From Geodermatophilus amargosae (GTDB lineage: Bacteria; Actinomycetota; Actinomycetes; Mycobacteriales; Geodermatophilaceae): 64,000 nucleotides of DNA. The stretch lies in the NCBI RefSeq assembly GCF_900116515.1, contig NZ_FPBA01000001.1, positions 62,001 to 126,000 on the forward strand, written 5' to 3'. Below, piece after piece: positions 35,108 through 41,951 of this stretch. Position numbers and translations under genes: made by a program. A model generated the notes under the pieces. It was given only the letters and a program-made list of their open reading frames with translations. It did no database searches and had not been told where the DNA came from. Numbering within the stretch: position 1 is the stretch's first letter; every line of letters starts with the position of its first letter.

Positions 35108-35530
35108 TCACCTCGGCCAGAGCACCGACTGGGTGCAGCGGAACAGGGCCAGCGTCTTCCCGGCGTCGGACTGCACGACGGCGTCCCACACCTGGGTGCT
35201 GCGCCCGGCGTGCGCGTTGGTGGCGACCGTGCTCACCCGGCCCTCGCGGACCGTGCCGAGGAAGTTGCTCTTGAGCTCGATCGTGGTGAAACCGGCCGAA
35301 CCCTCGGGCAGCAGCGCGCGGGTGGCCAGTCCGCAGGCGGTGTCGGCGAGCGCGACGACGGTCGCGGCGTGCAGGTAGCCGTTGGGCGCGAGCAGGTCGC
35401 CGCGGACGTCGAGTGCGGCCTCCAGCCGGCCGGGCTCGTGTGCGGTGACGGTCAGCCCCAGCAGCCCGGGGAGCGTGCCCGGCAGCAGGACGTTGAGCTC
35501 GTCGGCAGTGAGGAACCCGGTGGCGGCCAT
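35108..35530 (-). CDS. PaaI-family hotdog thioesterase
   Basis: 140 aa single hotdog domain. NGYLHAATVVALADTACGLA is the family helix with the catalytic Asp (ADTACG), and AGFTTIELKSNFLGTVREG the following strand. PaaI-type enzymes hydrolyse acyl-CoA or phenylacyl-CoA esters. Located 78 bp upstream of an acyl-CoA ligase gene on the same strand, so the pair may set acyl-CoA levels together. ATG 35530. Confidence 0.87.
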   Translation of the reverse strand: MAATGFLTADELNVLLPGTLPGLLGLTVTAHEPGRLEAALDVRGDLLAPNGYLHAATVVALADTACGLATRALLPEGSAGFTTIELKSNFLGTVREGRVSTVATNAHAGRSTQVWDAVVQSDAGKTLALFRCTQSVLWPR

Positions 35531-35626
35531 GCGGGGGAACCTAGCTCCGGGTCGGGACGCGCCACGATCAGGCGGCGTGCTCCCGCACGTCCTCCGTCCG
35601 GAGCGGACGCACCGCGATCGGGCCCG

Positions 35627-36205
35627 TCACCGGACGGTGGGGTCGGCCGCGGTCCCCCGGAACCGCCGACGGTGGGAACGCGGCCGCTCGCCGCTGTCGC
35701 GGCGGCGCAGGTGCAGCCGCTCACGGTGCGACTCGGGCGAGTGGACGACGGTGACCGGACACGACGCGTGCAGGACGCACTGCATGCTCGTCGACCCGAG
35801 CAGCATGGTGGAGAACCCGCCGCGGCCACGGCTGCCGACCACCAGCAGGTCCGCGCCGTCCGACTCCCGGACGAGCGCGTCCGCCGCCGACCCGAGGACG
35901 GCCGTCACGTGGACCACCGGGTGGGGCTCCGGCACCTCGCGGAGCACCTCGGCGACGAACGCCTCGGCCCGCTCGACCGCGGCGGCCTCGGCCTCGTGGT
36001 ACCGGGAGCCGCCGATCGCGTCGAAGTCCATCCACACCTCGGGAGGGCGGTGGGAGGTGACCGCCTCGACGGGCACGTCCCGGCGGACGGCGTCCTCGAC
36101 GGCGAACCGCAACGCGGCCCGCGCCCCCGCCGATCCGTCCACGCCCACCACCACCCGCGACCCTCGCGACCGGGACTCGTCGACCTGTACGGGCTGCTCG
36201 ATCAT
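35627..36205 (-). CDS. Universal stress protein with basic tail
   Basis: 192 aa. One UspA domain (about residues 15-155): SRVVVGVDGSAGARAALRFA, then the ATP-binding G-x2-G-x9-G(S/T) motif in VVGSRGRGGFSTMLLGSTS. An unusual C-terminal extension of about 35 residues is rich in Arg and His (HRERLHLRRRDSGERP, then RSHRRRFRG) and could bind nucleic acid or acidic partners. ATG 36205 has GGAGG 7 nt upstream. Expressed alone on the minus strand. ATP binding is expected; its regulon is unknown. Confidence 0.88.
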   Translation of the reverse strand: MIEQPVQVDESRSRGSRVVVGVDGSAGARAALRFAVEDAVRRDVPVEAVTSHRPPEVWMDFDAIGGSRYHEAEAAAVERAEAFVAEVLREVPEPHPVVHVTAVLGSAADALVRESDGADLLVVGSRGRGGFSTMLLGSTSMQCVLHASCPVTVVHSPESHRERLHLRRRDSGERPRSHRRRFRGTAADPTVR

Positions 36206-36287
36206 GACGGCCTCCTCGCACCGCCCGCCGTGGGGCCGGGTGCCGCCACGGGCGACCCGATCATGGTCCGGCCGGCCGCCCGGCGAC

Positions 36288-36329
36288 AAGGACCCCGGGC
36301 GCGTGAGCGGTGGGGGGCAGGGGCCTTCC
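36288..36329 (-). repeat. 3'-end hairpin repeat, copy C
   Basis: AAGGACCCC (36288-36296) pairs with GGGGCCTT (36320-36327) with one bulge. The loop holds the shared GAGCGGTGGGGGGCA core. It directly follows the stop of the folP2-like gene. Confidence 0.55.
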
Positions 36330-37190
36330 TCAGGCGAGGCCGCGGGTGGTGCGCGCCGGGGGACGGTCGCCGCGGATCGCGGCCACCATGTCCAGCGTCT
36401 GGCGGGTCGCGGCGACGTCGTGGGCGCGGAACACCCGGGCGCCCAGCCACGCGCTGACCGCCGTGGCCGCCAGCGTGCCGGTCAGCCGTCGTTCCAGCGG
36501 GACGTCGAGGGTCTCGCCGACGAAGTCCTTGTTCGACAGCGCCACCAGCACCGGCCAGCCGGTGGCCACCAGCTCGTCCAGGCGGCGGGTGGCCTCCAGC
36601 GAGTGCCAGGTGTTCTTGCCGAAGTCGTGCCCCGGGTCGACCAGCACCCGCTCGGGGTCCACGCCGGCGGCGACGGCGGCCTCGGCCAGCGCCGTCGTCC
36701 GCGCGACGACGTCGGCGACCACGTCGTCGTAGGTGACCCGGTGCGGCCGGGTGCGGGGCGGCAGCCCGCCGGCGTGCGTGCACACGATCCCCGCGCCCGC
36801 CTCGGCCGCGACGTGCGCCAGCTCCGGGTCGACGCCGCCCCAGGCGTCGTTCACCACGTCGGCCCCGGCGGCCAGGACCTCGCGGGCGACCTCGGCCCGC
36901 CAGGTGTCGATGGAGATGGGCAGGTCCGGGTGGGCCGCGCGGATGGCCGCGACGAGGTCCGCGGTGCGGCGGATCTCCTCGGCGGGGGACACCTCGGCGC
37001 CCGGCGCGGCCTTCACCCCGCCGACGTCGACCACGTCCGCGCCCTCGGCCACCACCCGGTCCACCCGCTCGACCGCCGCGGCCAGCTCGAAGGTCGCGCC
37101 GCGGTCGTAGAAGGAGTCCGGCGTGCGGTTGACGATGGCCATGACCACCAGACCGCCGTCGGGCACGTCCAGCCGGCCCAGTCGCAGCAC
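36330..37190 (-). CDS. folP2: FolP2-type dihydropteroate synthase paralogue
   Basis: 286 aa TIM barrel. The first loop reads VVMAIVNRTPDSFYDRGATF, the second DVVDVGGVKAAPGAEV, followed by ISIDTWRAEVAREVLAAGAD and VLVDPGHDFGKNTWHSL. These are DHPS landmarks, but the second loop (VGGVKAAPG instead of the usual GGESTRPG) is that of mycobacterial FolP2, which does not replace FolP1 in folate synthesis. Its true substrate is unknown. ATG 37190. Divergent from the MaoC-like gene 85 bp away, and not next to other folate genes. Confidence 0.82.
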   Translation of the reverse strand: MLRLGRLDVPDGGLVVMAIVNRTPDSFYDRGATFELAAAVERVDRVVAEGADVVDVGGVKAAPGAEVSPAEEIRRTADLVAAIRAAHPDLPISIDTWRAEVAREVLAAGADVVNDAWGGVDPELAHVAAEAGAGIVCTHAGGLPPRTRPHRVTYDDVVADVVARTTALAEAAVAAGVDPERVLVDPGHDFGKNTWHSLEATRRLDELVATGWPVLVALSNKDFVGETLDVPLERRLTGTLAATAVSAWLGARVFRAHDVAATRQTLDMVAAIRGDRPPARTTRGLA

Positions 37191-37275
37191 CCCGTCGCCT
37201 CCGTCCCGGCCGATGTGGTGGAGTCAGCCAACCAGACCACCAGCGACACGGACCGAGGACTCAGGAGGACAGGCG

Positions 37276-37737
37276 ATGGCGCAGACCACCGTGGACGGCG
37301 TCGAGGGCGTGCAGGGGCTCGTCGGGCAGCACCTCGGGCACAGCGACTGGGTCGAGGTGACCCAGGAGCAGGTCGACCAGTTCGCCGAGGCGACCGGGGA
37401 CCACCAGTGGATCCACGTCGACGTCGAGCGCGCGAAGAAGGAGAGCCCCTTCGGCGGCCCGGTCGCGCACGGCTACCTGACGCTGTCGCTGATCCCGTCC
37501 CTGCTGCCGGAGATCGTCGAGATCAGCGGCTTCCGCATGGGCGTCAACTACGGCACCGAGAAGGTGCGCTTCCCGTCGCCGGTGCCGGTGGGCAGCCGGG
37601 TCCGCGCCGGCGCCACGCTCGCCTCCGCGACGCCCTTCGACGGCGGCATCGCCATGAACATGGACGTCACCGTCGAGGTCGAGGGCCAGACCAAGCCGGC
37701 GATGGTCGCCACCGTCGTCTACCGCCGCTACCTCTGA
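37276..37737 (+). CDS. MaoC-like (R)-specific enoyl-CoA hydratase
   Basis: 153 aa hotdog enzyme. The catalytic Asp and His lie in FAEATGDHQWIHVDVERA, followed by GGPVAHGYLTLSLIPSLLPE. It adds water to trans-2-enoyl-CoA to give the (R)-3-hydroxy form. It is close to mycobacterial HtdZ (Rv0130). ATG 37276 follows an AGGAGG site. It ends in a perfect 15-bp hairpin, so it is a single-gene transcript. Confidence 0.9.
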   Translation: MAQTTVDGVEGVQGLVGQHLGHSDWVEVTQEQVDQFAEATGDHQWIHVDVERAKKESPFGGPVAHGYLTLSLIPSLLPEIVEISGFRMGVNYGTEKVRFPSPVPVGSRVRAGATLASATPFDGGIAMNMDVTVEVEGQTKPAMVATVVYRRYL

Positions 37738-37740
37738 GGC

Positions 37741-37775
37741 CGTCCGCGGAGGCGCACGGAGCGCCTCCGCGGACG
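37741..37775 (+). terminator. Perfect 15-bp hairpin after the MaoC-like gene
   Basis: CGTCCGCGGAGGCGC and its complement flank a 5-nt loop ACGGA, starting 3 nt after the TGA stop. No U-tract. Confidence 0.8.
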
Positions 37776-37782
37776 TCAGCGG

Positions 37783-37840
37783 CCTCCCTGCGGGGGCCCG
37801 CCGCGAGCGCGCGAGTGGTGGGGTGCAGGGAGGTCCTCCG
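37783..37840 (-). repeat. 3'-end hairpin repeat, copy D
   Basis: CCTCCCTGC (37783-37791) pairs perfectly with GCAGGGAGG (37825-37833). The loop has the shared GAGCGCGCGAGTGGTGGGG core. It ends at the stop of the serine hydrolase gene and is closely similar to copy B. Confidence 0.6.
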
Positions 37841-39097
37841 TCAGGCCACGATCGCCTGGTTGACCAGCGCGCGCAGGTAGGCGCGGATCGGCAGCGTGCT
37901 CGAGGGCAGCAGCTGCGTGTAGAAGGACACGATGATGTCCTCGACCGGGTCGACGTAGAACGCGGTCGACGCCGCTCCGCCCCAGCTGTAGTCGCCGGTG
38001 CTGGCCACGCCGCCGTAGCGCGCCGGGTCGATCACCATCGAGAAGCCCAGCCCGAAGCCCACCCCGCGCAGCGGCGTCTCGGCGAACAGCGGCCGGCCGA
38101 AGGACTCCAGGTCGGCGTTGCCGGGCAGGTGGTTGCGCACCATGTGCGCCAGCGTCCGCGGGCCCAGCAGCCGCCCGCCGTCGAACGAGCCGCCGCGGCG
38201 CAGCATCTCGCAGAAGCGCAGGTAGTCCGCCGCCGTCGAGACGAGCCCGCCGCCACCGGACAGGAACGTCGGCTTGCGGTGCGCCGCCTCGCCCATGGCG
38301 TCGATCGGCGCGAACGCGGTGGCCGGGCCGCCGGGCTTCCCGGGGACGGCGGCGTAGAGGCGGGCCAGCGAGGCGGCGTCGTCGTCCTCCCGCAGACCGA
38401 AGGACGTCTCGGTCATCCCGAGCGGGCGGAAGACCCGATCCTCGAAGAAGGCGTCGAGCGTCTGGCCGGACACGACCTCGACCAGCCGGCCGAGGACGTC
38501 GGTGGAGACGCCGTAGTTCCACTCCGAGCCGGGCTGGAAGACCAGCGGTGCCGAGGCCCACTGCCGGCACACCTCGGCGGAGTCGGCGCCGGGCGGGGTG
38601 CCCCACTCGTGGCCCATCGCCCGGTACACCGCGTCGACCGGGTGGGCGTGGTGGAAGCCGTAGGTGAGCCCCGACATGTGGGTGAGCAGGTGCCACACCC
38701 GGATCGGCTCGACCTGGGGCTGGGTGACCGGCTTCATGGCCGACCCGGCGACGTAGACCCGGGTCTCGGCGAACTCCGGCAGCCACTTGGTGATCGGGTC
38801 GGTGAGCTCGAAGGCCCCCTCCTCGTACAGCATCATCGCTGCCACCGAGGTCACCGGCTTGGTCATCGAGAAGATCCGCCAGCGGGTGTCCTCCTCCACC
38901 GGCAGGCCGTTCTCGACGTCGCGGGCGCCGTACCGCCCCACGTGCGCCAGCCGGCCGTGCCGCGACACCGTGACGAGGAAGCCGGGCAGCTGACCGTCGT
39001 CGACCCAGCGGGCCAGCCGCCGGTCCAGGCGTTCCAGCCGGCCGGCGTCGAGGCCCACCTCGGCCGCGTCGGTCTCGAGAGTCAGTCCGCTCGCCAC
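37841..39097 (-). CDS. Beta-lactamase-fold serine hydrolase
   Basis: 418 aa of the class C/AmpC-like esterase family. The catalytic S-x-x-K is FSMTKPVTSVAA (about residue 76), the tyrosine motif is WNYGVSTDVLGRLVE, and a C-terminal GDYSWGGAASTAFYVDP supplies the third active-site element. It lacks a signal peptide, so it is probably cytosolic and acts as an esterase or D-aminopeptidase-like enzyme, not a resistance beta-lactamase. GTG 39097 has GGAGGAG 4 nt upstream. Followed by hairpin repeat copy D. Confidence 0.9.
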   Translation of the reverse strand: MASGLTLETDAAEVGLDAGRLERLDRRLARWVDDGQLPGFLVTVSRHGRLAHVGRYGARDVENGLPVEEDTRWRIFSMTKPVTSVAAMMLYEEGAFELTDPITKWLPEFAETRVYVAGSAMKPVTQPQVEPIRVWHLLTHMSGLTYGFHHAHPVDAVYRAMGHEWGTPPGADSAEVCRQWASAPLVFQPGSEWNYGVSTDVLGRLVEVVSGQTLDAFFEDRVFRPLGMTETSFGLREDDDAASLARLYAAVPGKPGGPATAFAPIDAMGEAAHRKPTFLSGGGGLVSTAADYLRFCEMLRRGGSFDGGRLLGPRTLAHMVRNHLPGNADLESFGRPLFAETPLRGVGFGLGFSMVIDPARYGGVASTGDYSWGGAASTAFYVDPVEDIIVSFYTQLLPSSTLPIRAYLRALVNQAIVA

Positions 39098-39210
39098 GTG
39101 CTCCTCCGTCCCGGCACCGTCGCCCTCGGGCGGCGCCTGCCGCGCATCCTGACCCACGGTGGGTGGGCGAGGTCACACGGGGCAGGCGCCGCCCCGGCGG
39201 GGCGACCGCG

Positions 39211-39288
39211 GATCGGACCGGGACGTCGCTGCGTCCCTGCAGCGCTGTGTCCCTGCAGCGCTGTGTCCCTGCAGATCAGACCGGGACG
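39211..39288. repeat. Tandem and dispersed repeats at the 3' end of the HU gene
   Basis: GTCCCTGCAGCGCTGT occurs twice in tandem and once in part (39233-39274). GATCGGACCGGGACG (39211) and GATCAGACCGGGACG (39274) flank it, and the second is the end of the HU coding region. It looks like a local duplication of the HU gene tail. Confidence 0.6.
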
Positions 39289-39560
39289 CTGCTGGCGGCC
39301 TTCTTCAGGTTCGAGCCGGCGGTCACCTTGACGGCGTTGGCCGCGGGGATGTCGATCGACTCTCCGGTCTGCGGGTTGCGGCCGGTGCGCGCCGACCGCT
39401 GGGTGCGTTCGACGGTGATGAGGCCGGAGACGGCGACCTTCTCGCCGCGGGTGATCGCCTCGACGAGCTCCTCCTGCAGGCCGGCCAGGACGGCGTCCAC
39501 GGTGGCGCTGGGGACGTCGGCGCGCTTGGCGATGGCGGAGACGAGTTCGGCCTTGTTCAC
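39276..39560 (-). CDS. hup: HU-family DNA-binding protein
   Basis: 94 aa. MNKAELVSAIAKRADVPSAT starts the helical body, and GRNPQTGESIDIPAANAVKV is the minor-groove arm with the conserved Pro that intercalates into DNA. It bends and compacts DNA as a dimer. It lacks the long Lys/Ala-rich tail of mycobacterial HupB and so is the short, general form or a second copy. ATG 39560. The 3' end is embedded in the duplicated repeat region. Confidence 0.93.
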   Translation of the reverse strand: MNKAELVSAIAKRADVPSATVDAVLAGLQEELVEAITRGEKVAVSGLITVERTQRSARTGRNPQTGESIDIPAANAVKVTAGSNLKKAASSVPV

Positions 39561-39820
39561 GGGTTTCCTCTCGGACGTCGCGGCCGCGCGGTCTCGGCGG
39601 GCCGCCGTGTGGGGGTGCCGACCGCGGGATGCGGCGGCCGTCCCGGACGGGCGCCCGGGACGGACCGGTCCCCGTCAGGACGGGCCGGCCCGGGGCACCG
39701 TGACACGCCGACGGCGCATCTGGCCAGTCCACGGGCCGGATCACACCCGGCCGACACCCTCATCCCACCCGTCTCAGCCTCCCTGGGGTGGGGCCCGGCT
39801 CTCGATCCAGCGTGGGGCGC

Positions 39821-40638
39821 ATGCCGCAGCTCCCCGGGGCCGACCTGACCGTCAGCGACCTCTGTCTGGGCGGGAACGTCGTCGGCCGGACCGCCGACGA
39901 GGCGACGTCGCACGCCGTCCACGACCGGTCCGTCGACTCGGTGCCGAGCACGCGGCGCCCGTTCGTCGACACCGCGGAGACGCACGGCAACGGCCGCTCC
40001 GAGCAGATCCCTGGGCGGCTGGATGGCCGAGCGGGGGCTGCGCGACCGCATGGTGGCCACCGAGGCCTCCCCGGGGCGGAAGGAGCACCCGCTGTCCGCC
40101 CGGGAGGTCGAGGCCCCGGCCGAGCGCTCGCTGCGCAACCTGCAGACCGACCGGATCGACCTGTACCACGCGCACCACGACGACGGGTCGACGCCGCTGG
40201 AGGAGACGCTCTCCGCCTTCGACGGGCTGGTGCGCGCGACGACCTCGTGAGGCGGCCCGCCTGCGAGGACGGGCTGCGCGACGTGGTCACCTCCTGCGAC
40301 CTGGGCTGTCTGCCCTGCTCCGCGCTGGCCGAGGGCTTCCTGAGCGGCGAGTACCGCGCTGGCGAGCGGGTCGACTCCCCGCGGGCGGAGGGCGCGCAGG
40401 CCCACGTGGGGGAGCGGGGCGACCGGGTGCTCGCGGCGCTGGCCGAGGTGGCCGCCGCGCACGGCGTCAGCCAGGCCGCCGTGGCGCTGCGCTGGCTGGC
40501 CGACCAGCCGACCGTCACCGCCCCGGTCGCCGGCGGCCGCGACGTCGACCAGGTCGCCGACCTGCTGCCGATGCAGGACCTGGTCCTCCACGACGACGAG
40601 CGCGCCGCGCTCACCACCGCCTCGGAGTGGGCCCGGTC
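39821..40638 (+). pseudogene. Broken aldo-keto reductase gene
   Basis: ATG 39821 opens a frame with an AKR N-terminus (GADLTVSDLCLGGNVVG, then FVDTAETHGNGRSEQI). Near 40010 the frame must shift by one base to read GRWMAERGLRDRMVATEASP and then RIDLYHAHHDDGSTPLEETL, which ends at TGA 40248-40250. The C-terminal half resumes in the first frame (GCLPCSALAEGFLSGEYRAG, VSQAAVALRWLADQPTVTAP). About 55 codons including the GASN segment are missing at the junction, and the catalytic region is damaged. No functional product is expected. Confidence 0.8.
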
Positions 40639-40690
40639 CCGGCGGTCCCTCCCCGCTGGTGCGGACCGCGTGCCCGGACGGGGGCGGGGA

Positions 40691-41785
40691 TCAGCGGGCG
40701 GCGGCCGCGGAGGCCAGGTCCTCGACCCGCAGCAGGCCGAGGACGGCGCCGGCCGCGTCGGTGCAGACCACGGGGTCGAAGCGCTGGGCCGGCGAGCGGG
40801 TCAGCGCCCGGTGCAGGGTGGCGGCGACGTCGTCGGTGGGGTGCGCGCGCAGCGAGACCGGGGCGGTGTGCGCCTGCCCGGTGCGCGGGTCGGCCAGCCG
40901 CAGCGCCAGCGGCTCGCCGTGCGGCCCGACCAGCACGACCGGGGGGACGCCGGGGGAGGCCTCGGTGACCTCGCACTGGCGGACCGGCCGCAGCAGGCTC
41001 GCCACGGTCGACGCCGTCCGGGCGCGCGCGGTGTGCCCGCGGACCAGCGCGGCCACGTCGGGGTCCAGCGGCGCGAACCCCGCCGCCGGGCGGCCGAGCA
41101 GCCAGCCCTGCGCCAGCGGCACGCCGAGCCGGCAGAAGGCGGCCAGCTCGCCGCGGGTCTCGATGCCCTCGGCCAGCAGCCAGGCGTCGATGCGGCCGGC
41201 GAACTCGTCGACCATCTCGGCCAGGGCCATGCGCACCGGGTCGCTGTCGGCACCGGCCACCAGGGACCGGTCGAGCTTGACCAGCTGCGGGCGCAGGGCG
41301 GCCAGCTGCTGCAGACCCGACCAGCCCGAGCCGGTGTCGTCGAGGGCCACCAGCGCACCGCGGGCCCGCAGCGCGGCGACCTGGACCCGCAGGGCGGACA
41401 GGTCGGAGACCGGCGCGTGCTCGGTCAGCTCGACGACGACGCGGCGCAGGTCGGGCCGGGTGGCGAACGCCTCCTGCACCGGGCGGGTGCCGAGCAGGTG
41501 CGGGCCGACGTTGACGGTGAGGAAGGTGTCGAGAGGCAGGCCGGGGACGGCGGCCAGGGCCTTGTGCAGCGCCAGTGCCTCGAGCTCGGCGGCGATCCCG
41601 GCGTCGGCGGCCGCGGCGAACCAGACCTCCGGGCCGGCGGTGCCCGGGAAGCGCGAGAGCGCCTCGTAGCCGGCCACCCGTGCCCGCGCGAGGTCGACGA
41701 TCGGCTGGAACACCAGCGTGAGGTCGCCCGGGTCGGCGAGCAGGGGGCGGCAGTCCGGCAGCCGCCGCGTGAGCATCCCCGTCAT
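40691..41785 (-). CDS. EAL-domain c-di-GMP phosphodiesterase with CBS-like tail
   Basis: 364 aa. Residues about 20-245 form an EAL domain with the catalytic set apparently complete: YEALSRF (EAL), NVGPH, VVELTEH, ALDDTGSG, LVKLDRSLV, LLAEGIET and AQGWLLGRP. It should therefore cleave c-di-GMP to pGpG. The remaining about 110 residues (VLVGPHGEPLALRLADPRTG ... VVCTDAAGAVLGLLRVEDLA) resemble a CBS pair, a nucleotide-binding regulatory module. ATG 41785 has no strong ribosome site. It is divergent from the large PP2C phosphatase gene. Confidence 0.87.
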   Translation of the reverse strand: MTGMLTRRLPDCRPLLADPGDLTLVFQPIVDLARARVAGYEALSRFPGTAGPEVWFAAAADAGIAAELEALALHKALAAVPGLPLDTFLTVNVGPHLLGTRPVQEAFATRPDLRRVVVELTEHAPVSDLSALRVQVAALRARGALVALDDTGSGWSGLQQLAALRPQLVKLDRSLVAGADSDPVRMALAEMVDEFAGRIDAWLLAEGIETRGELAAFCRLGVPLAQGWLLGRPAAGFAPLDPDVAALVRGHTARARTASTVASLLRPVRQCEVTEASPGVPPVVLVGPHGEPLALRLADPRTGQAHTAPVSLRAHPTDDVAATLHRALTRSPAQRFDPVVCTDAAGAVLGLLRVEDLASAAAAR

Positions 41786-41951
41786 GGCAGGGGCATCGGC
41801 CGGGGATGTCGCGGGCCCGACCCCTCCGCCGAGGCTCCTCACCCGGGCGGGGGACGACCCGCGCGGGTGCGGACGGCGCCGTCCGTTCCGCCGCCGCCCG
41901 TGGCAGCATGGTGGGCTGTGGCCGTCCGGGCCGCGCCGGACGAGGAGGGTC

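Noticed and set aside
36330-37190. Canonical dihydropteroate synthase
   Set aside because: The second loop lacks GGESTRPG and matches the FolP2 type instead.
37841-39097. Resistance beta-lactamase
   Set aside because: It has the SxxK and YxN-type elements of the superfamily but no signal peptide, and the pattern is that of cytosolic esterase-like members.
39233-39274. Possible CRISPR-like or integron-type repeats
   Set aside because: The 16-nt units are directly tandem with no spacers and only 2.6 copies.
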